64,000 nucleotides of DNA from Streptomyces sp. NBC_00568 (GCF_026341855.1 NZ_JAPENW010000001.1:5819001-5883000), one strand, 5' to 3'; positions 43,508 to 52,643 are shown, counted from the first letter of the stretch. The notes: generated from the sequence alone by a model not told the origin. Translations and numbers: made by a program.

Positions 43508-45019
43508 ATGACCGTACGGCGAGTAATGGGCATCGAGACGGAGTACGGGATCTCCGTCCCCGGTCACCCCAACGCCAATGCCATGCTCACCTCGTCCCAG
43601 ATCGTCAACGCCTACGCGGCGGCGATGCACCGGGCGCGCCGCGCCCGCTGGGACTTCGAGGAGGAGAACCCGCTGCGGGACGCACGAGGCTTCGACCTCG
43701 CCCGGGAGACCGCCGACTCCAGTCAGCTCACCGACGAGGACATCGGCCTGGCCAATGTCATCCTCACCAACGGCGCACGGCTGTACGTCGACCACGCACA
43801 CCCGGAGTACAGCTCCCCCGAGGTCACCAACCCGCGGGACGCGGTCCTGTGGGACAAGGCCGGCGAGCGGATCATGGCGGAGGCCGCGGAGCGGGCGGCC
43901 CAGCTCCCGGGCGCCCAGCCGATCCACCTCTACAAGAACAACACCGACAACAAGGGCGCCTCGTACGGCACGCACGAGAACTACCTGATGAAGCGGGAGA
44001 CCCCGTTCTCGGACATCGTGCGGCACCTGACACCGTTCTTCGTCTCACGCCAGGTCGTCACCGGAGCGGGCCGCGTCGGTATCGGCCAGGACGGGCACGA
44101 GCACGGCTTCCAGCTCAGCCAGCGAGCCGACTACTTCGAGGTCGAGGTAGGCCTCGAGACCACGCTCAAGCGCCCCATCATCAACACCCGCGACGAGCCG
44201 CACGCGGACGCGGAGAAATACCGCCGGCTGCACGTGATCATCGGCGACGCGAACCTCTCCGAGATCTCGACCTATCTGAAGCTCGGCACGACGGCGCTCG
44301 TCCTCTCCATGATCGAGGACGGCTTCATCGCCGTCGACCTGGCCGTCGACCAGCCCGTACGCACCCTCCACCAGGTCTCCCACGACCCGACCCTCAAGCG
44401 CCTGGTCACGCTCCGCAGCGGACGCACACTCACCGCGGTGCAACTGCAGATGGAGTACTTCGAACTCTCGCGCAAGTACGTCGAGGAGCGGTTCGGGGCG
44501 GACGCCGACGAACAGACCAAGGACGTCCTGCTGCGCTGGGAGGACACCCTGAACCGCCTGGAGAACGACCCGATGAGCCTCTCCGGAGAGCTCGACTGGG
44601 TCGCCAAGCGGGAACTCATGGAGGGCTACCGGCGCCGCGACAGCCTCGACTGGGACGCCGCCCGGCTGCACCTGATCGACCTCCAGTACGCGGACGTACG
44701 GGCCGACAAGGGCCTCTACAACCGTCTCGCGGCCCGGGGCAGGATCAAGCGCCTGCTGGACGAGAGCGAGGTCGAGCGGGCCCGCACCAAGCCGCCGGAG
44801 GACACCCGGGCGTACTTCCGCGGACGCTGTCTCGAGCAGTACGCGGACGACGTGGCGGCGGCCTCCTGGGACTCGGTGATCTTCGATCTGCCGGGCCGGG
44901 ATTCGCTCCAGCGCGTTCCAACCCTGGAGCCGCTTCGCGGAACGCGTAATCACGTCAAGGAACTCCTGGACCGCTGCCGTACGGCCGAGGACCTGGTCAG
45001 GGTCCTGTCGGGCAACTGA
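43508..45019 (+). CDS. dop: Pup deamidase/depupylase
   Basis: 503 residues of the glutamine-synthetase-like Pup ligase/depupylase family. It deamidates the C-terminal Gln of Pup to Glu and removes Pup from substrates. Nucleotide-site motif GIETEYG, catalytic Asp in RLYVDHAHPEYSSPE (D95), YKNNTDNKGASYGTHENYL, and RPIINTRDEPHAD. The insertion at about 50-78 (EENPLRDARGFDLARET) is the Dop loop that distinguishes Dop from PafA. It precedes pup in one operon. Confidence 0.96.
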   Translation: MTVRRVMGIETEYGISVPGHPNANAMLTSSQIVNAYAAAMHRARRARWDFEEENPLRDARGFDLARETADSSQLTDEDIGLANVILTNGARLYVDHAHPEYSSPEVTNPRDAVLWDKAGERIMAEAAERAAQLPGAQPIHLYKNNTDNKGASYGTHENYLMKRETPFSDIVRHLTPFFVSRQVVTGAGRVGIGQDGHEHGFQLSQRADYFEVEVGLETTLKRPIINTRDEPHADAEKYRRLHVIIGDANLSEISTYLKLGTTALVLSMIEDGFIAVDLAVDQPVRTLHQVSHDPTLKRLVTLRSGRTLTAVQLQMEYFELSRKYVEERFGADADEQTKDVLLRWEDTLNRLENDPMSLSGELDWVAKRELMEGYRRRDSLDWDAARLHLIDLQYADVRADKGLYNRLAARGRIKRLLDESEVERARTKPPEDTRAYFRGRCLEQYADDVAAASWDSVIFDLPGRDSLQRVPTLEPLRGTRNHVKELLDRCRTAEDLVRVLSGN

Positions 45020-45132
45020 GCTTCCGCCCGGACGGCCACGGCCGGACAGGGTGGAATACCCGGCGTACGGGAATCATCGAGGTGGCCCCCGTACGTTGGA
45101 CAAACTGCGGGGCCGATGTCGGACCCTGCTTG

Positions 45133-45138
45133 TAGGGT
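45133..45138 (+). promoter_or_regulatory. -10 element of the pup transcript
   Basis: TAGGGT 37 bases before the pup ATG. It gives pup-prcBA expression independent of dop. Confidence 0.55.
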
Positions 45139-45174
45139 CTGATCAAGAACGTCGAACCGAGCGGGGTGAGGGTT

Positions 45175-45393
45175 ATGGCGACCAAGGACACCGGCGGCGG
45201 ACAGCAGAAGGCGACGCGTTCCACCGAGGAGGTCGAGGAGCAGACACAGGACGCGCAAGCGACCGACGACCTCAAGGAACGCCAGGAGAAGCTGAGCGAC
45301 GACGTCGACTCGGTTCTTGACGAAATTGACGATGTACTCGAAGAGAACGCCGAGGATTTCGTGAGGTCCTTCGTTCAGAAGGGCGGGCAGTAA
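45175..45393 (+). CDS. pup: Prokaryotic ubiquitin-like protein Pup
   Basis: 72 residues, highly charged and disordered. The C-terminal half holds the conserved DDVDSVLDEIDDVLEENAED helix that binds ARC, and the end is VQKGGQ. The terminal Gln must be deamidated by Dop before PafA can couple Pup to lysines. The ATG at 45175 follows GGGGTGAGGG. Start of the pup-endoVII-prcB-prcA gene string. Confidence 0.98.
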   Translation: MATKDTGGGQQKATRSTEEVEEQTQDAQATDDLKERQEKLSDDVDSVLDEIDDVLEENAEDFVRSFVQKGGQ

Positions 45394-45431
45394 AGCCGCT
45401 TCTTCCATCGAATCGAAGGTTCGAGCCGAAC

Positions 45432-46025
45432 TTGGCTGAAGAAGTGGAAGCGCGAAGCTGCTCGCGGTGTAAGCAGAACAAACCGCGGGCGGCCTTCGCG
45501 AGCAACAGGTCGATGCCCGACGGTCTCCAGGCGTACTGCCGGGAATGCTCCGCGGAGTACTACCGGCAGCGCCAGGAGGCCAAGGGCAGAACGGTACGGG
45601 TCAAGGTGCCTGTACCGCGGGGCCACAAGCGCTGCCCGCAGTGCCAGGTTGTGAAACCGCACTCCGCGTGGGAGCGCAACAAGTCCTCCTCGGACGGCTG
45701 GGCGAGCTACTGCCGTGAGTGCCGTGCGGAGCGGAACCGGATCAGCTATTTCCAGCGCAAGTACGGCCTCACACCAGCCGAGTTGGACGCGATGGTCGCG
45801 GAGCAGCGGGGAATCTGCTGTATCTGCCTAACCGCCCCTGCCGAACATGTGGATCACTGCCACCAGACGGGTAGGGTCCGAGGCGTACTGTGCTTCAGCT
45901 GCAACGCTGCACTGGGGCAGTTCAAGGATCGGCCCGACGTCATGAGACGGGCTGCGACATACCTGGAAGGAAACGCGTGGAAGCCAACACTCGTAGCACC
46001 GGGCGTCTACCGGCTGCCTTCCTGA
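45432..46025 (+). CDS. Endonuclease VII-like HNH protein with two zinc ribbons
   Basis: 197 residues. Two N-terminal CxxC...CxxC ribbons (C10/C13/C36/C39 and C68/C71/C94/C97, about 58 residues apart and similar in sequence) precede a recombination endonuclease VII domain. That domain has GICCICLTAP (C129-C132), HVDHCHQTGRVRG (catalytic His/Asp region 139-144) and CFSCNAALGQF. T4 endonuclease VII resolves branched DNA; this relative may cut nicked or branched DNA. It lies between pup and prcB, and its 3' end overlaps prcB by 49 bases. The start is TTG 45432 or GTG 45444; neither has a strong ribosome site. Confidence 0.85.
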   Translation: MAEEVEARSCSRCKQNKPRAAFASNRSMPDGLQAYCRECSAEYYRQRQEAKGRTVRVKVPVPRGHKRCPQCQVVKPHSAWERNKSSSDGWASYCRECRAERNRISYFQRKYGLTPAELDAMVAEQRGICCICLTAPAEHVDHCHQTGRVRGVLCFSCNAALGQFKDRPDVMRRAATYLEGNAWKPTLVAPGVYRLPS

Positions 46026-46822
46026 CGCCCGGGTCGTCGTCCTTCATGGACTTCCTGTCCGAGCACCAGCCGGAGATGCTGCCGGGCAAGCGGCAACTGC
46101 CGCCCGTCCAGGGTGTGATCGAGGCCCCGCACGGCACGACCATCGTCGCCGTCACGTTCCCCGGCGGGGTCGTCCTCGCCGGCGACCGGCGGGCCACGAT
46201 GGGGAACGTCATCGCGCAGCGGGACATCGAGAAGGTGTTCCCGGCCGACGAGTACTCGGCGGTGGGTATCGCCGGTACGGCGGGTCTGGCCGTGGAGATG
46301 GTGAAGCTGTTCCAGCTGGAGCTGGAGCACTTCGAGAAGGTGGAGGGCGCCCAGCTCTCCCTGGAGGGCAAGGCGAACCGCCTGTCCACGATGATCCGTT
46401 CCAACCTCGGCATGGCGATGCAGGGCCTCGCCGTGGTGCCCCTCTTCGCGGGCTTCGACGTGGACCGCGGCAAGGGCCGCATCTTCTCCTACGACGTGAC
46501 GGGCGGCCGCTCCGAGGAGCACGGCTACGCGGCCACGGGCTCCGGCTCGCTCTTCGCACGCAGCGCCATGAAGAAGCTCTACGCCAAGGACCTGACCGAG
46601 GACCAGGCCACGACGCTGGTCATCCAGGCCCTGTACGACGCTGCCGACGACGACTCGGCGACCGGTGGTCCCGATGTCGCGCGCCGGATCTACCCGATCG
46701 TCACCGTGATCACCGAGAGCGGCTTCCGCCGGCTCACCGACGAGGAGTCCTCCGAGATCGCCCGCGCGATCCTGGAGCGGCGACTCGAGCAGCCCGACGG
46801 CCCGCGCGCCGCGCTGCTCTGA
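45977..46822 (+). CDS. prcB: 20S proteasome beta subunit
   Basis: 281 residues. A 53-residue propeptide is removed autocatalytically after HG to expose the catalytic Thr54 of TTIVAVTFPGGVVLAGDRR. Also seen: Asp/Lys active-site partners (DRRAT, K in the IEKVF segment) and GTAGLAVEMVKLFQ. Forms the two inner rings of the proteasome with PrcA. The GTG at 45977 has GGAAGGAAA upstream and lies inside the preceding gene, so translation is coupled. Confidence 0.97.
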   Translation: MEANTRSTGRLPAAFLTPGSSSFMDFLSEHQPEMLPGKRQLPPVQGVIEAPHGTTIVAVTFPGGVVLAGDRRATMGNVIAQRDIEKVFPADEYSAVGIAGTAGLAVEMVKLFQLELEHFEKVEGAQLSLEGKANRLSTMIRSNLGMAMQGLAVVPLFAGFDVDRGKGRIFSYDVTGGRSEEHGYAATGSGSLFARSAMKKLYAKDLTEDQATTLVIQALYDAADDDSATGGPDVARRIYPIVTVITESGFRRLTDEESSEIARAILERRLEQPDGPRAALL

Positions 46823-46879
46823 GACCGGTCTCATTTTCCAGGTGATCCAGTGACTTCGACAGAAAGGGACGGATAACCG

Positions 46880-47626
46880 GTGTCGACGCCGTTCTATGTC
46901 TCACCCCAGCAGGCCATGGCCGACCGGGCGGAGTACGCCCGCAAGGGCATCGCCCGTGGCCGCAGCCTGGTCGTGCTGCAGTATGCCGACGGCATCGTGT
47001 TCGTCGGCGAGAACCCGTCCCGCGCGCTGCACAAGTTCAGCGAGATCTACGACCGGATCGGCTTCGCGGCCGCCGGCAAGTACAACGAGTACGAGAATCT
47101 GCGGATCGGCGGCGTGCGTTACGCCGACCTGCGGGGATACACGTACGACCGTGACGACGTGACCGCCCGTGGTCTCGCGAACGTGTACGCCCAGACGCTG
47201 GGCACGATCTTCTCGTCGGCGGCGGAGAAGCCGTACGAGGTGGAGCTGGTGGTCGCCGAGGTCGGCGACACGCCCGAGGGCGACCAGATCTACCGGCTGC
47301 CGCACGACGGTTCGATCGTGGACGAGCACGGTTCGGTCGCGGTCGGCGGCAATGCCGAGCAGATCAGTACCTATCTGGACACCCAGCACCGGGACGGGAT
47401 GTCGTTGGCGGAGGCGCTGAAGCTGGCGGTTCAGTCGCTGTCCCGGGAGCCCAACGGCGGCGAGCGGGAGATTCCGGCGGAGCGGCTGGAGGTCGCGGTG
47501 CTGGACCGGACGCGCCCGCAGCAGCGGAAGTTCAAGCGGATCGTCGGCCGTCAGCTGGGCCGGCTGCTGGAGGCCGGAGGAGCGGAGACCGCGACGGAGG
47601 CCGAGGACGCCGACGACGACGAGTGA
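46880..47626 (+). CDS. prcA: 20S proteasome alpha subunit
   Basis: 248 residues. The N-terminal helix MSTPFYVSPQQAMADRAEYARKG gates the pore; GRSLVVLQYADGIVFVGEN and the KYNEYENLR region follow the alpha fold. The end is an acidic Asp/Glu tail (EAEDADDDE). Outer ring of the 20S particle; the ARC C-terminus docks between its subunits. GTG start; a 17-bp terminator closes the operon. Confidence 0.97.
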   Translation: MSTPFYVSPQQAMADRAEYARKGIARGRSLVVLQYADGIVFVGENPSRALHKFSEIYDRIGFAAAGKYNEYENLRIGGVRYADLRGYTYDRDDVTARGLANVYAQTLGTIFSSAAEKPYEVELVVAEVGDTPEGDQIYRLPHDGSIVDEHGSVAVGGNAEQISTYLDTQHRDGMSLAEALKLAVQSLSREPNGGEREIPAERLEVAVLDRTRPQQRKFKRIVGRQLGRLLEAGGAETATEAEDADDDE

Positions 47627-47663
47627 GGTCGTGGTTCGACCTCGCGCCCGTCCGTCGGGTGCT

Positions 47664-47713
47664 CACACGGAAGGGGCCGCCCCGGTGCACACCGGCGCGG
47701 CCCCTTCCGTGTG
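47664..47713. terminator. Proteasome operon terminator
   Basis: CACACGGAAGGGGCCGC and GCGGCCCCTTCCGTGTG form a perfect 17-bp stem. The 16-base loop carries a smaller CCGGTG/CACCGG hairpin. Confidence 0.9.
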
Positions 47714-47755
47714 CCGGTCCGGGTCCGGTGGGCCCGGTGGTGAAGGTGGTGGCGT

Positions 47756-48769
47756 CTACGGGCCTGGCGGGGCCGTGGAGCCCCTCACCACCAGTTCGAC
47801 CGGGATGTCCCCCTGCGGGGGTGTGCGGCCGTCCAGGACGGCCAGGAGGGCCTTCATGCCCTGTTCCCCGAATCGTTCCGCGTCCAGGCGGACGGTGGTG
47901 AGTTCCGGGTCGAGGGCCCGGGCCAGGGCGAGGTCGTCCAGGCCGGTGATGGAGATGTCGTCGGGGATGCGCAGTCCGAGGCGGCGGGCGGCCTTGTAGG
48001 CGCCCGCGGCCAGTTTGTCGTCGTCACAGATCACGGCGGTGGGGCGCGGGCCGGGGGCGGAGAGGGCGGTCTGGGCCGCCGCGAGGGCGTCCTCGAAGGA
48101 GATGGGTGCCCTGGCGGTCCGGAGGTCGGTTCCGGGGACGTCGGAGAGGCGGGCGGCGATCTCCTGGGCGCGGACCTCGAAGGTCCAGGACGGGATGTCG
48201 GCCGCGAGGTGCAGGAAGCGGCGGTGACCCAGTTCCAGGAGGTGGCCGGTGACCTGGCGTACGCCGTCCTTGATGTCGAGGTTGACGGTCGCCGCGCCCT
48301 GGCTGCCGGCGGGGTCGCTGTCGAGCATGACCAGGGGGAGCTGGTCGCCGCGGATCGCCGTGAGGGCGTCGGCCGCCATGGAGGAGGCGATCACGCCGTC
48401 GAGGGCGGCCTGGGCGGAGCCGAAGGGGTCGCGGGCGGGGCCGATGCCTTCGGGGGAGGGGTACAGGACGACGCCGAAGCCGTGTTCGGCGGCCACGCGG
48501 GCCGCGCCGGTGTAGACGCCGGCGAAGAACTCCGTGGTGAGTGCGGGGACCACCAGGAGGACGGTGCGGGTGCGGCCGAGGCGGAGGTTGCGGGCGGCCA
48601 GGTTCGGGCGGTAGCCGAGCTCCTGGGCCGCGTCCCGGACGCGTTCCGCCGTGGCCTCGGAGACCCGGCCGCGCCATTTGTCTCCCAGTACCAGGGAGAC
48701 CGCGGCCTGGGAGACCCCGGCGGCCTGGGCGACGTCCCGGCTCGTGGGGCGCGCACTACCTCTTGCCAC
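47756..48769 (-). CDS. LacI-family transcriptional regulator
   Basis: 337 residues. A helix-turn-helix (TSRDVAQAAGVSQAAVSLVL, about 8-28) with hinge helix ELGYRPNLAARNLR, then a periplasmic-binding-protein-like effector domain (VVPALTTEFFAGVYTGA ... AVICDDDKLAAGAYKAARRLG ... ITGLDDLALARALDPELTTV). It senses a sugar-like ligand. Divergent from the MFS gene, which is the obvious target. The GTG at 48769 is preferred; AAGGAG lies 11 bases upstream. Confidence 0.9.
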   Translation of the reverse strand: MARGSARPTSRDVAQAAGVSQAAVSLVLGDKWRGRVSEATAERVRDAAQELGYRPNLAARNLRLGRTRTVLLVVPALTTEFFAGVYTGAARVAAEHGFGVVLYPSPEGIGPARDPFGSAQAALDGVIASSMAADALTAIRGDQLPLVMLDSDPAGSQGAATVNLDIKDGVRQVTGHLLELGHRRFLHLAADIPSWTFEVRAQEIAARLSDVPGTDLRTARAPISFEDALAAAQTALSAPGPRPTAVICDDDKLAAGAYKAARRLGLRIPDDISITGLDDLALARALDPELTTVRLDAERFGEQGMKALLAVLDGRTPPQGDIPVELVVRGSTAPPGP

Positions 48770-48830
48770 CGTCGGCCTGCTCCTTCGTCTGGACTCCCGG
48801 ACTGCGCACATGGTACGTATGGGTGGAGAC

Positions 48831-48842
48831 GTTATACGTAAC
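48831..48842. promoter_or_regulatory. Possible LacI-type operator between divergent genes
   Basis: GTTATACGTAAC has GTTA/TAAC arms. A related GGTACGTATG lies 18 bases away. The AT-rich patch contrasts with its surroundings. Confidence 0.4.
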
Positions 48843-48876
48843 ACTTCGGCGTCGCGCACTACCGGAAGGGCTCGAC

Positions 48877-50136
48877 ATGGCCGCGGGATACCTGGAGATC
48901 CTCAGGGCGAGGCACGCAGCCCGGCTGCTCGTCGGCACGCTCGTGGGGCGGCTGCCGAACGCCACCGCGGCCATCGCCGTCGTGCTGTTCGTCCGGGCCG
49001 AGGGCGGCACCTACAGCCTGGCGGGCGCGCTCGCCGCCGTCTACGGGGTGGCCAACGCGGTGGGGCAGCCCCTGCTCGGACGGCTCGTGGACCTCTACGG
49101 GCAACCCCGGGTGCAGCTGCCCGCGGCGCTCGTCTCGGCCTTCGGGATGGGTGTCTTCGCCTTCGTCGGGACGGACCGGCCGGCGCTCGCCTGTGCCGCG
49201 ATGGCCGTGGCGGGGCTGTTCACGCCTCCCCTGGAGGGAGGCCTGCGGGCGCTGTGGCCCTCCGTCCTGCGCAAGGAGGAGCAGGTGCACACCGCGTACG
49301 CGATGGACGCCGTGGCGCAGGAAGTGATGTTCACCGTCGGGCCGTTGCTGGTGACGCTGTGCGTCTCGCTCTGGTCCGCCCAGGCCGCGCTGCTGATCCT
49401 GAGCGTCATCGGTGTCCTGGGGGCCCTCTCCGTGGTCGTCTCGCCGCCCTCGCGCGCGTGGCGGTCGGCCCCGCGGGAGGCGCACTGGCTCGGCGCCCTG
49501 CGCTCACCGGGGCTGGTGGCCCTGCTCGGCGCGTTCCTGTTCATCGGGATGGCGCTCGGCTCGATCACGGTCGCCGCGGTGTCGTACGCCGACGGGCACG
49601 GCGGGGACGCCGTGTACGGCTGGCTGATGGCGGGCATCGGCCTGGGCGCGCTGCTCGGCGGCGTGGTCTACGGCGCGCGCCGGTGGGGCGGGGCCCCGGA
49701 GCGGCGACTGCGGGTGCTCGTCGCCCTTCTGGCGGTGTGTTACGTCCCGCTGATGCTGGTGCCGGGACCGGTCGCCATGACCGCTCTGACGACGCTGGCC
49801 GGAGTGTTCCTCGCGCCCTGCATCGCCTGCGCGTTCGTGCTGGTCGACCGGCACGCGCCGACGGGCACCGTCACGGAGGCCTTCTCCTGGCTCGTGACGA
49901 CGTTCACCGTGGGCGCGTCGGTCGGAACGGGCATCGCGGGGCCCGTCGTGGAGTGGGGCGGGGCGGCCCGGGGCTTCGCCGTTCCGGGGGTCGCCGGAGT
50001 CGCCGCGCTGGTGGTTCTGCTGGCCACGGGGCGGGTCCTCGCAGCTACCGGCCGGGGTGCGGTCGTTGCGGTCTCATCGGAAAATGATCCAAACCGTGCC
50101 GTCGAACCCCGTTTCAGCTCAGGGGATCGGGCGTAA
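48877..50136 (+). CDS. MFS transporter
   Basis: 419 residues with about 12 hydrophobic segments. A major-facilitator Asp/Arg element lies between helices 2 and 3 (GRLVDLYGQPRVQ), with a hydrophilic central loop (PPSRAWRSAPREAHW). The C-terminal cytosolic tail is polar. It is like the drug/sugar efflux branch; the substrate is unknown. The ATG at 48877 has GGAAGGG upstream; the longer in-frame start lies inside the lacI-type gene. It is interposed between prcA and pafA. Confidence 0.88.
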   Translation: MAAGYLEILRARHAARLLVGTLVGRLPNATAAIAVVLFVRAEGGTYSLAGALAAVYGVANAVGQPLLGRLVDLYGQPRVQLPAALVSAFGMGVFAFVGTDRPALACAAMAVAGLFTPPLEGGLRALWPSVLRKEEQVHTAYAMDAVAQEVMFTVGPLLVTLCVSLWSAQAALLILSVIGVLGALSVVVSPPSRAWRSAPREAHWLGALRSPGLVALLGAFLFIGMALGSITVAAVSYADGHGGDAVYGWLMAGIGLGALLGGVVYGARRWGGAPERRLRVLVALLAVCYVPLMLVPGPVAMTALTTLAGVFLAPCIACAFVLVDRHAPTGTVTEAFSWLVTTFTVGASVGTGIAGPVVEWGGAARGFAVPGVAGVAALVVLLATGRVLAATGRGAVVAVSSENDPNRAVEPRFSSGDRA

Positions 50137-50139
50137 TGT
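50134..50139 (+). promoter_or_regulatory. -10 element of pafA overlapping the MFS stop codon
   Basis: TAATGT starts on the MFS stop codon TAA and is followed by six bases and the pafA ATG at 50146. Confidence 0.55.
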
Positions 50140-50145
50140 TCAGTC

Positions 50146-51507
50146 ATGGACCGCCGCATTTTCGGGCTGGAGAACGAGTACGGCGTCACGTGTACGTTCA
50201 GGGGACAGCGCCGCCTGTCTCCCGACGAGGTGGCGCGGTACCTCTTCCGCCGTGTCGTGTCATGGGGCCGCAGCAGCAATGTCTTTCTGCGGAACGGTGC
50301 CCGCCTTTATCTCGACGTGGGATCACATCCGGAATACGCGACACCCGAATGTGACAACGTGACGGAGCTCGTCACCCACGACAAGGCCGGCGAGCGCATT
50401 CTCGAAGGACTCCTGGTGGACGCCGAACGACGCCTGCACGAGGAAGGAATCGCGGGCGACGTCTACCTGTTCAAGAACAACACCGACTCGGCGGGCAACT
50501 CCTACGGGTGCCACGAGAACTATCTGGTGGCCCGGCACGGGGAGTTCTCCCGGCTCGCGGACATCCTCATTCCGTTCCTCGTCACGCGGCAGCTGCTGTG
50601 CGGCGCCGGCAAGGTGCTGCAGACTCCGCGCGGTGCCGTGTACTGCGTCAGCCAGCGAGCCGAGCACATCTGGGAGGGTGTCAGCTCCGCGACGACCCGC
50701 TCCCGGCCCATCATCAACACGCGTGACGAGCCGCACGCGGACGCCGAGCGCTACCGCCGGCTGCACGTCATCGTCGGCGACTCGAACATGTCCGAGACGA
50801 CCATGCTCCTCAAGGTCGGCGCCACCGATCTGGTGCTGCGCATGATCGAGGCGGGCACCGTCATGCGCGACCTCACCCTGGAGAACCCCATTCGGGCGAT
50901 CCGTGAGGTCAGCCACGACATCACGGGCCGCCGCAAGGTGCGCCTCGCCAGTGGCCGTGAGGCCTCCGCGCTGGAAGTGCAGCGCGAGTACTACGAGAAG
51001 GCCGTGGACTTCGTCGAGCGCCGCGGCATCCGAACCGGAACCGTCGAACAGGTCCTCGAACTGTGGGGCCGTGTGCTCGACTCGATCGAGGCCGAGGACC
51101 TCGACCGGATCGGCACCGAGATCGACTGGGTCATGAAGTACCAGCTCATCGAGCGGTACCGGGCCAAGCACAACATGACCATGTCGCACCCGCGGGTCGC
51201 GCAGATAGACCTCGCCTACCACGACATCCACCGCCGTCGTGGCCTCTACTACCTGCTGGAGAGGAAGGGGCAAGCCGCTCGGATCTGCAACGACTTGAAG
51301 ATCTTCGAGGGCAAGTCGGTGCCGCCGCAGACCACTCGGGCGCGGCTCCGGGGCGACTTCATCCGGCGTGCTCAGGAACAGCGCCGAGACTTCACCGTCG
51401 ACTGGGTCCACCTGAAGCTCAACGACCAGGCACAGCGCACGGTGTTGTGCAAGGACCCGTTCCGTTCGGTGGACGACCGGGTGGAGAAGCTCATCGCCGG
51501 AATGTGA
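50146..51507 (+). CDS. pafA: Pup--protein ligase
   Basis: 453 residues. Uses ATP to phosphorylate the C-terminal Glu of Pup and couple it to a substrate lysine. Motifs: GLENEYGV (nucleotide/Mg), catalytic D57 in RLYLDVGSHPEYATPE, LFKNNTDSAGNSYGCHENYL, RPIINTRDEPHADAERYRRL, and a C-terminal small domain. The Dop-specific loop is absent, which confirms PafA. Predicted leaderless mRNA; a terminator follows. Confidence 0.97.
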   Translation: MDRRIFGLENEYGVTCTFRGQRRLSPDEVARYLFRRVVSWGRSSNVFLRNGARLYLDVGSHPEYATPECDNVTELVTHDKAGERILEGLLVDAERRLHEEGIAGDVYLFKNNTDSAGNSYGCHENYLVARHGEFSRLADILIPFLVTRQLLCGAGKVLQTPRGAVYCVSQRAEHIWEGVSSATTRSRPIINTRDEPHADAERYRRLHVIVGDSNMSETTMLLKVGATDLVLRMIEAGTVMRDLTLENPIRAIREVSHDITGRRKVRLASGREASALEVQREYYEKAVDFVERRGIRTGTVEQVLELWGRVLDSIEAEDLDRIGTEIDWVMKYQLIERYRAKHNMTMSHPRVAQIDLAYHDIHRRRGLYYLLERKGQAARICNDLKIFEGKSVPPQTTRARLRGDFIRRAQEQRRDFTVDWVHLKLNDQAQRTVLCKDPFRSVDDRVEKLIAGM

Positions 51508-51543
51508 GCCGGGTGTTCCGCGTGTGAAGCGGAACGCAACGCG

Positions 51544-51572
51544 GGGCGCCGTACGTTTTCCGTACGGCGCCC
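51544..51572 (+). terminator. pafA terminator
   Basis: GGGCGCCGTACG/CGTACGGCGCCC, a 12-bp stem with a TTTTC loop, ending in TTCTC. Confidence 0.85.
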
Positions 51573-51635
51573 TTCTCACGTCGTAGAGTTGCGCGCACGC
51601 CATCAACCAAGATCGACCGATACGAGGCCCCCACC

Positions 51636-52643
51636 GTGCGCCGACGCTCACTCCTTCTCGCCGTACCCGCTGGACTGGTCACACTTGCCGGATGCGGTGA
51701 CGACGGCAAGTCAGACACGGCCAAGTCCAGCAAGAGTCCGTCGCCTTCGGCCTCCGCCGCGGCCTCCGCGCCGCCCCCGCCGAAGATCGTCGACGGCCCG
51801 CTGCCGGCGATCACCGCCGGTACGAAGTTCGGGGAGAAGCCGACCGTAGCCAAGGGCACCGGTGAGCCGTCGAAGGACCTCGCGGTCAGGACGGTCATCG
51901 CGGGCAATGGCCAGACGGTCGCGGAGAACGACTACATCCAGGCCAACTACCTGGGCCAGATCTGGGCCACGGCGAAGGTCTTCGACAACTCCTACGACCG
52001 TAAGACGCCGCTGGTCATCCAGCTCGCGCAGGGCGGCATCATCGACGGCTGGCGCTATGGCCTGATCGGCAAGAAGGCCGGCAGCCGCGTCGAGATGTCC
52101 GTCCCCCCGACCTGGGGCTACGGCACGCAGGGCAACGCGCAGGCGGGCATCAAGGGCACCGACACGCTCGTGTTCGTCGTCGACATCGAGAACACGTTCA
52201 ATTCCAAGAGCTCCGCCAAGGGCAAGAACGTCGCGCAGAGCGATGCCGCGCTGCCGAAGGTCGGGACCAACACGGACGGCGCCGCCCCCAAGATCACGGT
52301 GCCGAAGACGGACGCCCCCACGAAGCTCGTGGCGAACTATGTGATCGAGGGCGATGGCGAGGAGGTCAAGGCCGACAGCAGCGTCCTGGTGCAGTACGAG
52401 GGCGTGCTCTGGGACAGCGGCAAGGAGTTCGACTCCACGTACAAGCGGGGTCAGCTGACGTCGTTCTCGCTCCAGCAGGTCGTCAAGGGCTGGGCGCAGG
52501 GTCTGACGGGCAAGAAGGTGGGCAGCCGCGTCCTCATCGTGATCCCGCCGAAGCTGGGCTACGGCGACAACCCGCCGAGCGACAGCGGCATCAAGAAGGA
52601 CTCCACCCTCGTCTTCTCGGTCGACATCCTGGCGATGATGTAA
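51636..52643 (+). CDS. FKBP-type peptidyl-prolyl isomerase lipoprotein with two domains
   Basis: 335 residues. Lipobox LAGC (Cys about 20), a Ser/Pro/Ala-rich linker, then two FKBP domains: 85-190 (GLIGKKAGSRVEMSVPPTWGYG) and 230-335 (YEGVLWDSGKEFDSTYKRG ... GLTGKKVGSRVLIVIPPKLGYG). The second keeps more canonical FKBP residues. Exported and membrane-anchored, it would catalyse proline isomerisation of secreted proteins. GTG start at 51636. Confidence 0.93.
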   Translation: MRRRSLLLAVPAGLVTLAGCGDDGKSDTAKSSKSPSPSASAAASAPPPPKIVDGPLPAITAGTKFGEKPTVAKGTGEPSKDLAVRTVIAGNGQTVAENDYIQANYLGQIWATAKVFDNSYDRKTPLVIQLAQGGIIDGWRYGLIGKKAGSRVEMSVPPTWGYGTQGNAQAGIKGTDTLVFVVDIENTFNSKSSAKGKNVAQSDAALPKVGTNTDGAAPKITVPKTDAPTKLVANYVIEGDGEEVKADSSVLVQYEGVLWDSGKEFDSTYKRGQLTSFSLQQVVKGWAQGLTGKKVGSRVLIVIPPKLGYGDNPPSDSGIKKDSTLVFSVDILAMM

